DNA of 64,000 bases from Perognathus longimembris pacificus. Lineage: Eukaryota; Chordata; Mammalia; Rodentia; Heteromyidae. How positions within the stretch are numbered: the first letter of the stretch is position 1; the number at the start of each line of letters is the position of its first letter. A program made the translations under genes and the position numbers. Below, piece after piece: positions 11,726 through 22,748 of the stretch. Location of the stretch: the NCBI RefSeq assembly GCF_023159225.1, contig NC_063166.1, positions 47,795,149-47,859,148 of the forward strand, given 5' to 3'. The notes beneath the pieces were generated by a model. The model did not search any database and was not told the DNA's origin. It was given only the letters and a program-made list of their open reading frames with translations.

Positions 11726-11961
11726 TTTTTTGTGCTAGCACTAGGGCTTGAACTGAGGGCCTCAAGCTCTCAGCTGTTTCTGCTCGTGGCTGGTGCTCTT
11801 ATCATTTGAGCCATACCTCCACTTTCAGCTCTTTTAATGGGTAATCCCAGATGGAATCTCTTGGATTTGTTTGCCTTGACTGGTTTTGAACCTTGATTCT
11901 TACATCTCAGACTTCTTAGTAGCTAGGATTATAGGTTAGTGAGCTAATTGTGCCTAGCCAT
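11726..11961 (-). mobile_element. B1-dID dimeric SINE (diverged)
   Basis: gggcttgaactgagggcctc, atttgagccatacctcc, then a B1 half. Confidence 0.8.
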
Positions 11962-12061
11962 CCAAATGTTTGGGTGATGTTTGTGGCAGAAATAATACAG
12001 GGATGGCTAGAGATGATCAGTTTACTCACACAAAAGACTTTAAAAACAATTGAGGAAAGAA

Positions 12062-12155
12062 CTTACTGTGTATCTCAGGTTGGCCTAGAATTTGTGGCCC
12101 TCCTATTTCAGCCTCCTGAGTGCTAGGATTATAGGACTGCACCATCATACTTGGC
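12062..12155 (-). mobile_element. B1 SINE
   Basis: Antisense B1 arm with cagcctcctgagtgctagga and a 'caccatcatacttggc' end. Confidence 0.75.
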
Positions 12156-12169
12156 TTTATCCCTCCCCC

Positions 12170-12369
12170 CTCCCCATGCCCAGTCCTGGGGCTTGAACTC
12201 AGGGCCTGGGCACTATCCCTCCTAAGGTTCTTTTGCTCAAGGCTAGCACTCTACCACTTAAGCCACAGTGCCACTTCTGGCCTTTTCTGTTTATGTGGTA
12301 GTGAGGACTCAAACCCAGGGCTTCATGCATGCTAGGCAAACACTCTACCAATAAGATATATTCCCAGCC
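12170..12369 (-). mobile_element. ID dimer SINE
   Basis: cccagtcctggggcttgaac, both ID-like units, ending ttcccagcc. Confidence 0.9.
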
Positions 12370-12949
12370 CTACCCTTTTTTAAAGTTTCCTCTTATTATT
12401 CTGATTTTTTATGTGCTGATTTATGTTTAGAGTGTCTCTTTGCCTCTCGCTTTATTGACAGATATGATAGAAAGCACATCACTGGCCAGCCAAGCAATCT
12501 AGAGATAGAAGAAACTATCACAGTTTGGGAACACAGGACACTTTGACAAAGCACATTATGGCAAGACTTAGGGGAAGGAAAAAAGAGTGCCATTGTACAA
12601 CATTTGATATTTAGCTTAGAGTTCCAGAGAGAAGGGACTGTTACACTACTGCCGGCCAGCTGGGAGCCTGCCAGTGTAGCCCCAAGGCCTCAAGAGAAAG
12701 CTGGAGGAGATTCTGCAGAGCCCAGAGAGGGTCTCCAGGTGTGAGGTCATCTCCATGGTAAAATGCAGCCTCTGAGGGGCTGTCTCTCATGCTCTTCCTT
12801 TCTAACAGTTTAACTTTGTGTCTGATTCCAAAGTAATAAAGATTTCATAATAAACATTGAAGACTGAAGAAGATAAAGGGGGAAGAGAAACTCCCCTCGG
12901 GTAATTTTAGCAGTGTAGTGTATATTGAGAGTAGTGTTACATGTTCTTT
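12370..12949. other. Unassigned intronic sequence
   Basis: Nothing recognised. Two AATAAA-like hexamers lie near 12834-12857 but no A tail or gene body goes with them. Confidence 0.45.
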
Positions 12950-13270
12950 TATTCATTTAACAAATAGACTCTCTTTATTTAGGCTTCTTGGAAAGCTAGA
13001 GGATATGAATAAAATGCTGTGCAAGAGTACTCCAATTCCCAGTCTTTGTGGAGTTTACAGTCTCTTAAAGGAAAAGCAGCCAAAAAGGTAGCATGTGAAA
13101 ATATATAGTAAAATTTCAACAAGATGGTAAAGTGCTACAAAGAAAAATAAAGTTAGGAAATACGGTGATATAGAATGCCCTTGAAAATGAACTACACAAG
13201 AGTGGTAAAACTTTTTGTTTCTGTCAGCAAAATAAGGCCTCTTACAGTGGGACATCCAGTTATTCAACTC
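12950..13270 (-). mobile_element. L2 LINE 3' end remnant
   Basis: Antisense to L2: ttcatttaacaaatag at the start, tttgtggagtttacagtctc, then gtaaagtgctacaaagaaaa. Confidence 0.65.
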
Positions 13271-13449
13271 TGCCAACAAAATCCTCATGATTTTTGTTTT
13301 TGTCTTTGTGAACAAAGAGACATTTATGGATTGCTCTGGGTATTTAGGCCTTAAGTTTTCAATTCTGTAAAGTCCAGTTGCTCCCCTACCAGTGGTGTTG
13401 GAATATTATTTTTGAAGAATGTTTTTAAAGATTTCCACCTAAAAAGTTA

Positions 13450-13685
13450 AGAGCCAGACATTAGTGCCTCATGACTATAATCCTAGCTACTCAGGAGGCT
13501 GAAATCTGAGGATTGCAGTTTGAAGAAAGCCCAGGCAGGAAGTGTGTGAGACTCTTGTCTCCAAATAACCAGCACAAAGTCAGAAATAGGGCTGTGGCTC
13601 AAGTGGTAGAGCACTACTAGCTTTGAGCAAAAGAAATTCAGGGACAATGCCCAGACCCTGAGTTCAAACCCCAGAATTGGCACCA
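13450..13685 (+). mobile_element. B1-dID dimeric SINE
   Basis: B1 half with ctactcaggaggctgaaatc and ID-like half ending ccccagaattggcacc. Confidence 0.87.
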
Positions 13686-13755
13686 ATATATATATGTACA
13701 ATCTTCAAAATGTACAAAAATTGTTCCATATATATAAATATATATATATATATTT
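13686..13755. repeat. (TA)n-rich tract
   Basis: Two runs of tatata separated by about 30 bp, at the tail side of the preceding SINE. Confidence 0.8.
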
Positions 13756-13941
13756 AAAGAAGAATTTAATCCAGATACTAGGTTTCAGTCTTGGCTTTAT
13801 TATTTTCTACTTTCTGAGATAATATAATGTAAAAAGGCAAACATTTTTCTTCAACATCTGATGTTATAGTAATGGAGGATTTAATAAGAACCAGTTATGA
13901 ACATTTACAAGGATACATTGAACTTCACTTGATGTGATGAT

Positions 13942-14030
13942 AAACACATGTAAACCCAGAACTTGGGAGGAGAACTGAGAATTCTATCCAGTGTAGGCTA
14001 CATAGAAAGACCCTGTCTCAAAAAGGAAGG
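13942..14030 (+). mobile_element. B1-like SINE, diverged
   Basis: Contains acccagaacttgggaggaga and an agaccctgtctcaaaa end typical of B1. Confidence 0.7.
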
Positions 14031-14034
14031 GAGG

Positions 14035-14238
14035 GGGCTGGGAATATGGCCTAGTGGCAAGAGTGCTTGCCTCGTATACATGAAGCCCTGGGTTAAATTC
14101 CCCAGCACCACATTTGTAGAAAATGGCCAGAAGTGGCGCTGTGGCTCAAGTGCAGAGTGCTAGCCTTCAGCAGAAACAATCCAGGGACAGTGCTCAGGCC
14201 CTGAGTTCAAGCCCCAGGACTGGCAAAAAAAAAAAAAA
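14035..14238 (+). mobile_element. ID dimer SINE
   Basis: gggggctgggaatatggcct to ccaggactggc plus A tail; the flanks share a gaagggagg-type duplication. Confidence 0.92.
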
Positions 14239-14849
14239 GGGAGGGAAGGAAAAGACAGAAAACTACCTGTGGGCACCATGGAGAAACAGTGGACTGAATT
14301 TACCCTGCTATAATTGAAATACCAATATCAACAAAAGAAGACAAGGTGCATGAAGGCTGTGAAGAACCTTTAAATTGCCCTAGCTTACTGCTGTGAGCTT
14401 TCACTTTGTGGCACAGCAAGGGGAAACTGATGTGTGGAGCCTGCTGGGCTCCCTGAGCGGTCTGGAGGGACCAAGGTGGCTAGAGTTTATAGGATATAGT
14501 ACCAGAGAGGAGAGAACAGGGCAGAGAGTATCCCAAGGGTATGCAGAATGTTGTCCTTGGTGTTCAGGAAAGCCCTGATCAAAAGTGTGTGTGAGGAAAC
14601 TACCTGAGGCTTGGTGAATAATTGCCTCCCAAAAGATTAGAGGGAATAGTCCCAGTTCCCTGAATTAAGAGACTAGTTCCTAGGGCATGTGGTGAAGCAT
14701 TCAGGAACATCTTGCTTCAGTAGTGGGAAAAACAGCCCTAGCCTGAGCACTTCTCCACACCCTAACTAGTCATAAAAGCAAGATCTAAAAGGATCATATT
14801 GTCTTCAAATTCCTTCTAATAAGGCTGAGTAATCCTAACAGGAACATAA
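14239..14849. other. Unassigned intronic sequence
   Basis: Nothing recognised. Confidence 0.5.
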
Positions 14850-15265
14850 AAATAAGCTAGGTGTCTGTGGCTTCTAGCTATTCTGGAGGCTGAGGTCTGA
14901 GAATCACATTTGAAGTCAGCCTGGGAGGGGAAGCTTCCTAGACTCTTATTTCCAATTAACCATCAAAAAGCAGGAATTAGGGGCTGGGGATATGGCCTAG
15001 TGGCAAGAGTGCTTGCCTCGTATACATGAGGCCCTGGGTTCAATTCCCCAGCACCACATATACAGAAAACGGCCAGAAGTGGCACTGTGGCTCAAGTGGC
15101 AGAGTGCTAGTCTTGAGCAAAAAGAAGCCAGGGACAGTGCTCAGGCCCTGAGTCCAAGCCCCAGGACTGGCCAAAAAAAAAAGCAGGAATTAAAGCTGTG
15201 GCTCAAGTGGTAAAGTGTCAGTTTAGAGCAAAAAAGCTAAGGGACATTGTCTAAGCTCTGACTTC
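14850..15265 (+). mobile_element. B1-dID dimeric SINE split by a younger SINE
   Basis: The B1 half (14850-14963) and the ID-like half (15193-15265) are separated by the nested ID dimer at 14980-15177. Confidence 0.88.
14980..15177 (+). mobile_element. ID dimer SINE nested in a B1-dID
   Basis: Complete copy flanked by a perfect 15-bp duplication aaaaagcaggaatta (14965-14979 and 15178-15192) made from the linker of the older SINE. Confidence 0.95.
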
Positions 15266-15304
15266 AAGTCCTGGTGTACACGTGCATGTGAATGCATGCA
15301 TACC

Positions 15305-15305
<1 letters not shown>

Positions 15306-15349
<44 letters not shown>
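15306..15349. repeat. (CA)22 microsatellite
   Basis: Uninterrupted CA repeat. Confidence 0.97.
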
Positions 15350-15351
<2 letters not shown>

Positions 15352-15461
15352 ATATAAAATAATTTAGTACCTAAGCCAAGCTAATCAACCACTACCAGGC
15401 ATATGAGTTATGAGTTTGTTCAGGCTACCATAACGAAGTGTGGCCACCCTATCTGGGTGAC

Positions 15462-15495
15462 TCCTCTCTCTCTCCTCTCTCCTCTCTCTCCTCTC

Positions 15496-15573
<78 letters not shown>
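15462..15573. repeat. (CT)n microsatellite
   Basis: About 110 bp of C/T only, pure CT over the last ~65 bp; homopurine on the - strand. Confidence 0.97.
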
Positions 15574-15577
<4 letters not shown>

Positions 15578-15660
15578 TAGTGTGAGTACTGAGGTTTGAA
15601 CTCAGAGCTCCCTACTTACTAGCCAAGAGGTCTGCCAATTAAACCACCTCTCTTGTCCCA
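15574..15660 (-). mobile_element. ID fragment
   Basis: gaggtttgaactcagagctc, a lane of 'ctagccaagaggtctgcc', and an end at ctcttgtccc. Confidence 0.6.
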
Positions 15661-15834
15661 GGCTAAGAGACAAGTGACAGAAATGGATTTTCTCACAATT
15701 CTGGAGGTAGAAGCCTAAGATAAAGGGGCTCGCAGGGTTGGTTTCTCCTGAACTTGTCCTCTTGGGTTATAGATGACCATCTCCTCCCCATGCTTGTGTC
15801 TGCTGCTGCTTCTCTCTTCCCTCCATCTGTTTTT

Positions 15835-16053
15835 ATTTGTTTGTTTCTTTGTTTGTTTTTGGCCAGTCCTGGGCCATGAACTCAGGGCCTGAGCACTGTC
15901 CCTGGCTTCTTTTTGCTCAAGGCTAGCACTCTACCACTTGAGTCACAGCGCCACTTCTGGCCGTTTTCTACATATGGGGTGCTGAGGAATCGAACCCAGG
16001 GCTTCATGCATATGAGGCAAGCACATTTGCCACTAGGCCATATTCCCAGCCCC
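15835..16053 (-). mobile_element. ID dimer SINE
   Basis: Antisense copy flanked by an exact 16-bp duplication ccctccatctgttttt (15819-15834, 16054-16069). Confidence 0.94.
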
Positions 16054-16200
16054 CCCTCCATCTGTTTTTCCACATTTCATATACGGACAAGGGCCCATCC
16101 AACTGACCTCATTTTATATACCTTTTTAATAAAGACTACCTCCAAATACAGTCGATTGTCAAATTAAGAGGATTCTAGGGTATAATTTAACTCATAACTC

Positions 16201-16589
16201 CAATTATGCATAGAGGTAAGAAATAGGACCTGTAGAGAGGAATGTAATCAATTTGTTGAAAAAAACAACTCAGACAGTCGTCATAGAGATGAATTCCTGC
16301 ACCCCATTGTTCTATTTGCATATATGAACAAGTCACTTGATAGTGTCAAGATTAGTTTCCATTCCTCTAAAATGGGAGTGTTATCTGTTCTACCTCTCTT
16401 ACTGGGTTGTACTAAGATTTCAGCAAGATCATATCACTGTACAAGTGCAGGTTATATTGTGGTTTCTTTGCTGTTGACTCTCCCCACCTACTATTTCTGT
16501 AATTCAAAAGAAGTTCACAAGATTTCTGCTTTCTTTCTGTTAATTTTTGTCCTGTTTTTGTATATTTTTAAATTATTAAGTTATGTATT
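16201..16589. other. Unassigned intronic sequence
   Basis: Nothing recognised; the 98-codon open frame starting near 16324 runs into the SINE and has no family resemblance. Confidence 0.5.
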
Positions 16590-16780
16590 GTTGGCTGGGC
16601 ATGGTGATACACACCTATAATCCCACATACTTGGGAGTTGGAAATAGAAAGAGGATCATTGGTCTAAGGCTAATCTGGATAGAAAGCCTGAGACCCGGGG
16701 CTGGGGATATGGCCTAGTGGCAAGAGTGCTTGCCTTGTAGAAAGCCTGAGACCCTATATGAAAGTCAAACTAAAAGGACT
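16590..16780 (+). mobile_element. B1-like SINE interrupted by a 41-bp SINE fragment
   Basis: ggctgggcatggtgatacac, cataatccc-type motif and agaaagcctgagaccc. The last motif is duplicated around the insert at 16697-16737. Confidence 0.7.
16697..16737 (+). mobile_element. Tailless 3'-truncated ID-dimer insertion (41 bp)
   Basis: The first 41 nt of the ID dimer (ggggctggggatatggccta to gcttgccttg), with no tail, lie between perfect 17-bp repeats tagaaagcctgagaccc (16680-16696 and 16738-16754). Confidence 0.93.
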
Positions 16781-16984
16781 GGGAAACACCTTGAGTTTAC
16801 TGTGAAATAAATAAATGTATTTTATGTATTTATAATCTATATATTAGTTTCTGGCATTTTTGTGTTGTATACCTGAGGTTTAAGAACTTAGTCTATTTAG
16901 CTTTTAGTGTTAGAGAACAGATGGCGCCTTCTAGAACTCATGATCCTTCTGCCTCAGCATTTTGTAGCCGGCTTATTTATATTG

Positions 16985-17085
16985 TTTTCAAGGTTCATTC
17001 CTGTTGTCAGAATGTCCTTCCTTTTTAAGTCTGAGTAATATTTCACTGTACATATATACTACATTTTGTTTACCTATTCATAAGG
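16985..17085 (-). mobile_element. Ancient L1 fragment
   Basis: Antisense L1 3' region: aagtctgagtaatatttcac, then tatatactacattttgttta. Confidence 0.6.
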
Positions 17086-17152
17086 CAGTCTTATTTTTAT
17101 TCAGGATAAGGAGCATAAAAATTGCCTTTTCTGTTTGTTTTTTGTGTTTTGT

Positions 17153-17381
17153 ATTTTTGTGCTGGTCCTATGTGGACTCAGGGTCTGGATACTGTCTTTG
17201 AACTTTTTTGCTCAAGGCTAGAGTTCTTCCACTTGAGCCAAAGCCCCACTTCCAACTTTATGGGGATTAATTGAAGCGTATATAAGAGTTTCAATAGACT
17301 TTTCTGCCTGGGCTGGATTTGGACCGTGATCTTCAGATCTCAGCCTCCTGAGTAGGTAGGGTGAGCCACTGGTACCTGGCT
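17153..17381 (-). mobile_element. B1-dID dimeric SINE
   Basis: tttttgtgctggtcctatgt, ID-like half, B1 half ending gtgagccactggtacctggc. Confidence 0.86.
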
Positions 17382-17498
17382 GAAGTCTCCTTTATTAGAG
17401 GCTCCATCTCAATTCCTCTGGCCTGACTATTATAGGCCACAGCTCTTAATACCATTACCCCTGAGTTTTGAGGGATACACAGTCAAACCATAGCAACG
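17382..17498 (+). mobile_element. 3' end of the old mammalian interspersed repeat
   Basis: taataccattacccctgagt and gtcaaaccatagca resemble the terminal part of the repeat seen at 15405-16200. Confidence 0.5.
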
Positions 17499-18184
17499 GG
17501 TATTTCCATTCTTGGGTTTTCAGGTAGCACCAGTTTTCCACATTAGGTAGAATTGTAGTTCTTAACGTTTGCTACCCTCACGAACAAAGTACAATAAGAA
17601 GAAAGAACAGTAAGTCTTCAACCAGTCTATGTAGAATTTGAGGTGAGATGAAAATAGCAGCTCCTGCATTGCCAAACACTGTAGTCTCTGCACTGTCCAT
17701 ACTGGGCCAACAAAACCAGAAACCCAGACAGATGCAAAACTGTGTTGTCACATTGGACCCTTTTGTGGGGTGGGCCCAGAAGTTTATCTCTTGCCAATAA
17801 CCAAAAACTTCTTCCACAAGCAGAAGGGAGAATACAAGGACCAAGAACCCTTGTCAGCTCTCTACCTGCTTTGGAATGTGAGCTCTGGAGCAAACTTTGT
17901 CCCAAAACCCTGTTCTCCTTAGACATGGAGCTGGACAGCAAGTGGGGCTACAGCTGTGAAAGAGAAGGGAGGGAGCCCCAGAGTACTAATTCTGAGGGGT
18001 GAGAGTACATTCTCACTTTCTGGAACTGTGCAAAGGACACTGGAGACAATGTATCATAAAGGTATCTTTATATAGTGGCTGAATCCTAAGCCAAAATAGC
18101 TGCCTTTCTATCAAGTTAAAGCATGGCAACACTAGTTGTCATTATCCAAAACATTATACTAGTTCATGAAATATACAACTCCTC
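17499..18184. other. Unassigned intronic sequence
   Basis: Overlapping short open frames on both strands (17578-18002) show no recognisable domain; read as noncoding. Confidence 0.5.
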
Positions 18185-18416
18185 CAGGGTGGTGGCTCAC
18201 ACCTGTAATCCTAGCTGCTAGGGAGGCTGAGACCTGAGGATCACAGTTCAAATCCAGCCTGGGCAGGAAAGTCTGTGAGACTCTTATCTCCAATTAACTA
18301 CCAGAAAAATGGGAAGTGGCACTGTGTGTGGTTCAAGTGGTAGAGCACTAGCCTTGAGTTGAAGAGCTCAGGGACAGTGACCAGGCCCAGACAGAGTTCA
18401 AGCCCCATGACTGACA
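18185..18416 (+). mobile_element. B1-dID dimeric SINE
   Basis: gtggtggctcacacctgtaa, B1 half, linker, ID-like half ending ccccatgactgac. Confidence 0.88.
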
Positions 18417-18596
18417 AAATAAACAAATAGAAACTTTTAAAAGAGAAATACAAAAATCCAAGAGTTATTTTTTTTGGGAGGAGGAGGGATGGCCAGGAAA
18501 GATAGCTTTGGAGGAACCACTCCTGAAAAGGAATGACTAGGCTTGAAATGGTTACTGGTTATAACCAGATGTTCTTAGGTTTTTTGTTTGTTTTGT

Positions 18597-18680
18597 TTTT
18601 GGCAGTACTAGAATTTGAAGTCAGGACCTTGTGCTTGCTAAGTAGGCCACTTTACCAATTGAATTCTGCCTTCCCCTTTC
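18597..18680 (-). mobile_element. ID fragment
   Basis: ttttggcagtactagaattt and a gcttgctaagtaggccact segment. Confidence 0.55.
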
Positions 18681-18719
18681 CCTCACCTTCCTTTCCGAGT
18701 TTGTTTTCTCTCTCCCTTC

Positions 18720-18905
18720 CCTCGCTGTTACTAAGGCTTAAACTTAGAACCTTGTACTCTTCCTTTGCTTTTTCTCCTCAAGGCTGGCACTCTCCCACTT
18801 AGGCTTTCTGCTGGTTAATTGGAGGTAAGAGTCTCAGGGACTTTCCTGCCTGGATTGGCTTTGAACCTTGATTGTTTAAGACATGAGCCACTAGCAAGTA
18901 CCTGG
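18720..18905 (-). mobile_element. B1-dID dimeric SINE (deleted in B1 half)
   Basis: ctaaggcttaaacttagaac, gctggttaattggaggtaag, and a shortened B1 end. Confidence 0.75.
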
Positions 18906-18927
18906 CATATTTATGTTTCTACTTAGA

Positions 18928-19122
18928 CCAGCCTGGATAGCCAACCTCTTATTCTCATTAATACCTCTCATGTAACTGGGATTATAGTCATTTGCCATTA
19001 TGTCTACTTTATTGGTTGAGATGGTGTCTCATTAACTTTCACTTGGCTTTGCCTTTTAACTGTGTGATGCACATCTACCTCTTGATTAGCTGGAATTGCT
19101 GGTGCTCCACTAAATTCAGCTG
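18928..19122 (-). mobile_element. Two diverged B1-like arms
   Basis: agaccagcctggatagccaa with taactgggattatagtca, then a second arm with gattagctggaattgctgg. Confidence 0.55.
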
Positions 19123-19567
19123 TAGGAGTTATGGCATATCTCCCCATTCAAGCCTGCTGTTGATGCCAGGTTGAAACTAGGCTATAAAGGTCAATCAAAG
19201 TGAAATCTAATGTATAGCTGCCACTTAGAAACAGTAGCTTCATGCAGTTTAATACATACATTTCCCAATGGGATAGGAAGGAAGTTTAGTCTTGTCTTGG
19301 GAACCATTGTGGAGGAACCATGACTACCACTCACATGTTTCAGTCTGTGGTGTCTTGAGAGTAAGAAAGATGTTTGCTAAATGTTTAAAGTACCTATCTT
19401 CCTAATTAGCGGATCTCTTTGCTTCCTGAAGTCCCAGTGTCTCAGGGCAGGAGTGGGAAGAAGAGAGATAAAGGTAGAACAATTAAAAGGAAGTGAGAAG
19501 GAAAAGGGACGAGTCAGTAGAAGACAGCCCTGGGACGATTAGTGAAAATAAATTCTACCCAGTGCTG
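19123..19567. other. Unassigned intronic sequence
   Basis: Nothing recognised. Confidence 0.5.
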
Positions 19568-19779
19568 CTTTTTTTTTTTATGCTATTATTGGAGCTTGAA
19601 GTTAGAGCTTCTTGTTCAAGAACTGTACTCTTAACATTTGAGCCACACCTCTACTTCTGGCTTTTTGCAGGTTAATTGGAGATAAGAATCACTCAGGACA
19701 GGACAGAATTTGAGCCTTGATCCTTAGAGCTCAGTCTCCTAAGTAGTTAATACTGCAGGTAGGAGTCATTGGCATTTGA
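19568..19779 (-). mobile_element. B1-dID dimeric SINE (diverged)
   Basis: T run, catttgagccacacctctac, aggttaattggagataagaa, B1 half. Confidence 0.8.
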
Positions 19780-19817
19780 CTCTTAAGTTCTTTGTATGTG
19801 TGACTATATTTATTTCT

Positions 19818-20035
19818 TTTTTTTTTTCTTGGTGCTGGTCCTGGGTACTATCCCTAAGTTATTTTAGCTCAAAGCTAGTGCTCTACCACTTGAGCCACAG
19901 CTCCAGTTTCAACTTCTTTGCTAATTAATTGGAGATGCGTCTTAGGACTTTCCTGCCCAGCTGTCTTCAAATTCCATTCCTCAGATCTCAGTCTCCTGAG
20001 AAGCTAGGATTACAGACATGAGCCACCAGCACCTA
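19818..20035 (-). mobile_element. B1-dID dimeric SINE
   Basis: T run, cttggtgctggtcctgggta, ID-like half, B1 half ending atgagccaccagcacctag. Confidence 0.88.
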
Positions 20036-20049
20036 GATCTCCAAACCTA

Positions 20050-20178
20050 CTTTTTTTGTGGTTATTTTAGAGCTAGAGTCCCATAGACTTTTCTATCTGG
20101 GCTGGCCTTGAACTGCAGTCCTCTGAATCTTAGCCTTTCGTGTAGCTACAAATACAGGTGTGAGAACCACCTGTGCCT
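20050..20178 (-). mobile_element. B1 SINE
   Basis: gggctggccttgaactgcag, then tagctacaaatacaggtgtg. Confidence 0.7.
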
Positions 20179-20214
20179 CACACTGTTTGTGTTTTTGTTG
20201 TTGTTGTTATTGTT

Positions 20215-20363
20215 TTGTTTTGCCTTTGGTGGCCCAGACCTTGTTCTTCCTACTTACTACATCTCCTGAGCTGGGATTATAGCTATTATCTCCTTGCCCA
20301 GCTGAATTTGAACCACAATCCTTTTGCCTCTTGTAGCTAGGATTACAGGCATTCTTGCTTGGC
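20215..20363 (-). mobile_element. B1-like SINE(s)
   Basis: Two 'ctgggattatagc' and 'tagctaggattacaggc' motifs show one composite or two joined B1 arms. Confidence 0.55.
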
Positions 20364-20579
20364 ACTTTTAATCTGATTGAAGCTATGATTGTGGCAGGCA
20401 AGAGGTTGGCATTAACTGCATGCAGTGGGAAGGCAAGGAAAGCTTCAAGGAAGCACTGGAGGTACATGAGAGATCTGATGATTTATAGGCATTGATGGCT
20501 TTAAGCAGTGAATGTATCCAGGGCCACTAGAATCAAGTTAATAAGTAGGAGTTTGTGCACACACTACGGGTTGGTCAGC

Positions 20580-20862
20580 TTTTGTGTTAGTATTACAAAT
20601 ACTTCAGATGATCAATGGATAGAGAAAAGGTTTATTTTGGCTCAGTTTTGGAGGTTCCTGTCTGATTGGTTGGCTCCATGGCATATCATGGTAGGTGAGG
20701 GTTGCATGCCAGAGTAGAACACAGTGGTTTTCAAGATCTTCAAGGGCATGACCCCAGTAACGTCCCATTAGACCCTTCCCCGTGGTGCCATGGACTGGGA
20801 CTAAGCCTTCATACATGGATCTTCAGAGCATACTTATCCAAAGCATGGCAAGCCACATGTAC
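20580..20862 (+). mobile_element. Old mammalian interspersed repeat
   Basis: ggtttattttggctcagttt, ttggaggttcctgtctgatt, ggttggctccatgg and a C-rich downstream part; a further member or relative of the 6830 repeat. Confidence 0.5.
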
Positions 20863-20907
20863 TTTTTTTTTTTTTAACATGTATTTATTTTGTTTGTTTT
20901 AACATTT

Positions 20908-21140
20908 TTGTTGTTGTTAGTCGTGGGGCTTGAGCTGAGGGCCTGGCACTGTCTCTGAGCTCTTTAGCTCAAGGCTAGCGCTTTAGCACTTTGAGCCTCA
21001 GCTCCAATACTGGTTTTCCATGGTTAATTGGAGATCAGAGTCTCACAGACTTTCCTGCCTAGTCTGGCTTTGAACCATTATCCTCAGATCTCAGCCTCCT
21101 TAGGAGCTAGGATGACAGGCATGAGCCACTAGCACCCAGC
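20908..21140 (-). mobile_element. B1-dID dimeric SINE
   Basis: gtcgtggggcttgagctgag, ID-like half, ggttaattggagatcagagt, B1 half ending agcacccagc. Confidence 0.88.
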
Positions 21141-21509
21141 TACATTTATTTCTTCAAGAAAATAAGGAACCTGGGAGCTTAGGCTTTCAGCCATGAAAAG
21201 TGTGGGAGGGCCACTTAAAACTAAAAATAATGCTTTGTTAGGAAAAAAATGTACAAAGAACTTTAATTTATCTGAACTTTTTTTCTGATGGAAAATATAT
21301 TTCTTGATTTCAACAGAAAATATTAAAGGGGATTTGGAAAGATTGATATGAGAACATAAAATTAAGAATTCAGACAAAAATAAATTTAGGGAAATTTAAA
21401 GGAATAGCCTAATTTTTCTCTTTTAATCATTGAAAATAATGAAGAAAATACTTCGGAATTTTTTAGAGATTTTTACATTATGTACTGAGAAATAGTGCTG
21501 CTAGAAAAA

Positions 21510-21670
21510 TTTCAGCTCAAGACTAGTGTTCTACCACTTGAGCCATGGTGCCACTTCTGTTTTTTTCTGGTGGTTAATTGGAGATTAGAGTCTCATAGAC
21601 TTTCCTGCTGGGATCCTCAGATCTCAGTCTTCTGAGTAGCTAGGATTACAGGTGCCAGCCACCGGCACCC
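21510..21670 (-). mobile_element. B1-dID fragment
   Basis: Only part of the ID-like half (taccacttgagccatgg) and a shortened B1 half remain. Confidence 0.8.
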
Positions 21671-22559
21671 CACTCCTTTTCCTTTTTTGTAATAAAGTCT
21701 TAAGCCTTGTGTTAGAGATGATGACACCACAGAAGGTGGCACTGCTGCATGGCCAGATCTTAAGTGATGATGCTAGACATGTAGCAAGAGCAAGAACTAA
21801 ATGATAACTCTTCATATTATTTAGATAGATGGCTCTTGTGACTACAACATAACCTGTTCATACCTACTCAGTCCCTGGTTTTTTTTTATGGGAGAGGATT
21901 CCAGGAAAATGTTAACAGCCGGAAGCATCAGAAATCTATTTTCCTATCTAGACAATATTTGCACTGGCAGAATCTGTCTGTATAACTTTGAACCCTGGAG
22001 TGTGTTAAAGGTTTGCAACATGGATTTATTTGATTAATTTTAGCCCATAACTCAGAAGCAGCTACCTGTTTCCTAATCTTGGTCCTTATCAGGTATCTGT
22101 TTTGACATTTCAGAAACACTCTATTTCAAGGAACACTACTTGCAAAAGGAAGGGTAGGCAAAAAGTACCCTCTCTGCCAAATATCAGGGCTGTGTGTTGT
22201 GAATACTGATTGCTTCTTCTAAACACAGAGCTGCAGAAAATATAGCAAGTCCCATCTACCCTCCCCCAGCTGAAATGATTTCCTTGGAAATTAAAGTGTT
22301 AAGAGCCCTTTGCCTTCATCTTTCACTTTTCTCCTCTTCCAAGCCAAAAATTTAAGACTACTACATTCAAAAGCAGCTGCATATATGGGGAAAATGAAAA
22401 AGTGACTATACTTGCCCAGTGAAGGTCTTGGGCTCAAAAAGGACTTCAATAGACCTTAGATTTTATACCTCAACATGATTCTTGGTGCAGGGAAATACTG
22501 CTGAAATAAAAATAAAAAATTGCTCCCCTCAACACACCCTGGAGGAAGAAGAGATCTAA
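21671..22559. other. Unassigned AT-rich intronic sequence
   Basis: Nothing recognised with confidence; the distal part (after ~22340) may belong to the ancient L1 that follows. Confidence 0.45.
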
Positions 22560-22748
22560 ATTTCAGAGTTACCACATTAATAGATTCAGTGTTCAGTTTT
22601 CAACAGCAACAAAAACCTACAAGGCACATAGAAAAAAGCCAGTAAAATAACAGCAAGTCCTTCCTTATCTGTAATTACTGTAAATGAAAATGGCTTAACT
22701 TGCTAATCAGGAGATTGAAAAGCTCAAATAAAATAATATATAAGTCCT

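Larger units (their letters stand above)
15405..16200 (+). mobile_element. Old mammalian interspersed repeat, broken by insertions
   Basis: Pieces gtttgttcaggctaccataa (15414), ttttctcacaattctggagg (15690) and ccatccaactgacctcattt with tacctccaaatacagtcg (16095-16155) are in the order of one old repeat. Between them lie the CT microsatellite with an ID fragment and an antisense ID dimer. Confidence 0.65.

Noticed and set aside
12834..12857. Two AATAAA-like hexamers as a gene 3' end
   Set aside because: No upstream coding sequence, A tail or downstream element accompanies them; such hexamers are common in AT-rich intron.
14980..15177. Regularly recurring ~200-bp units that could be mistaken for a repeat array or CRISPR
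   Set aside because: They are dispersed SINE copies on both strands with individual target-site duplications, not an array with spacers.
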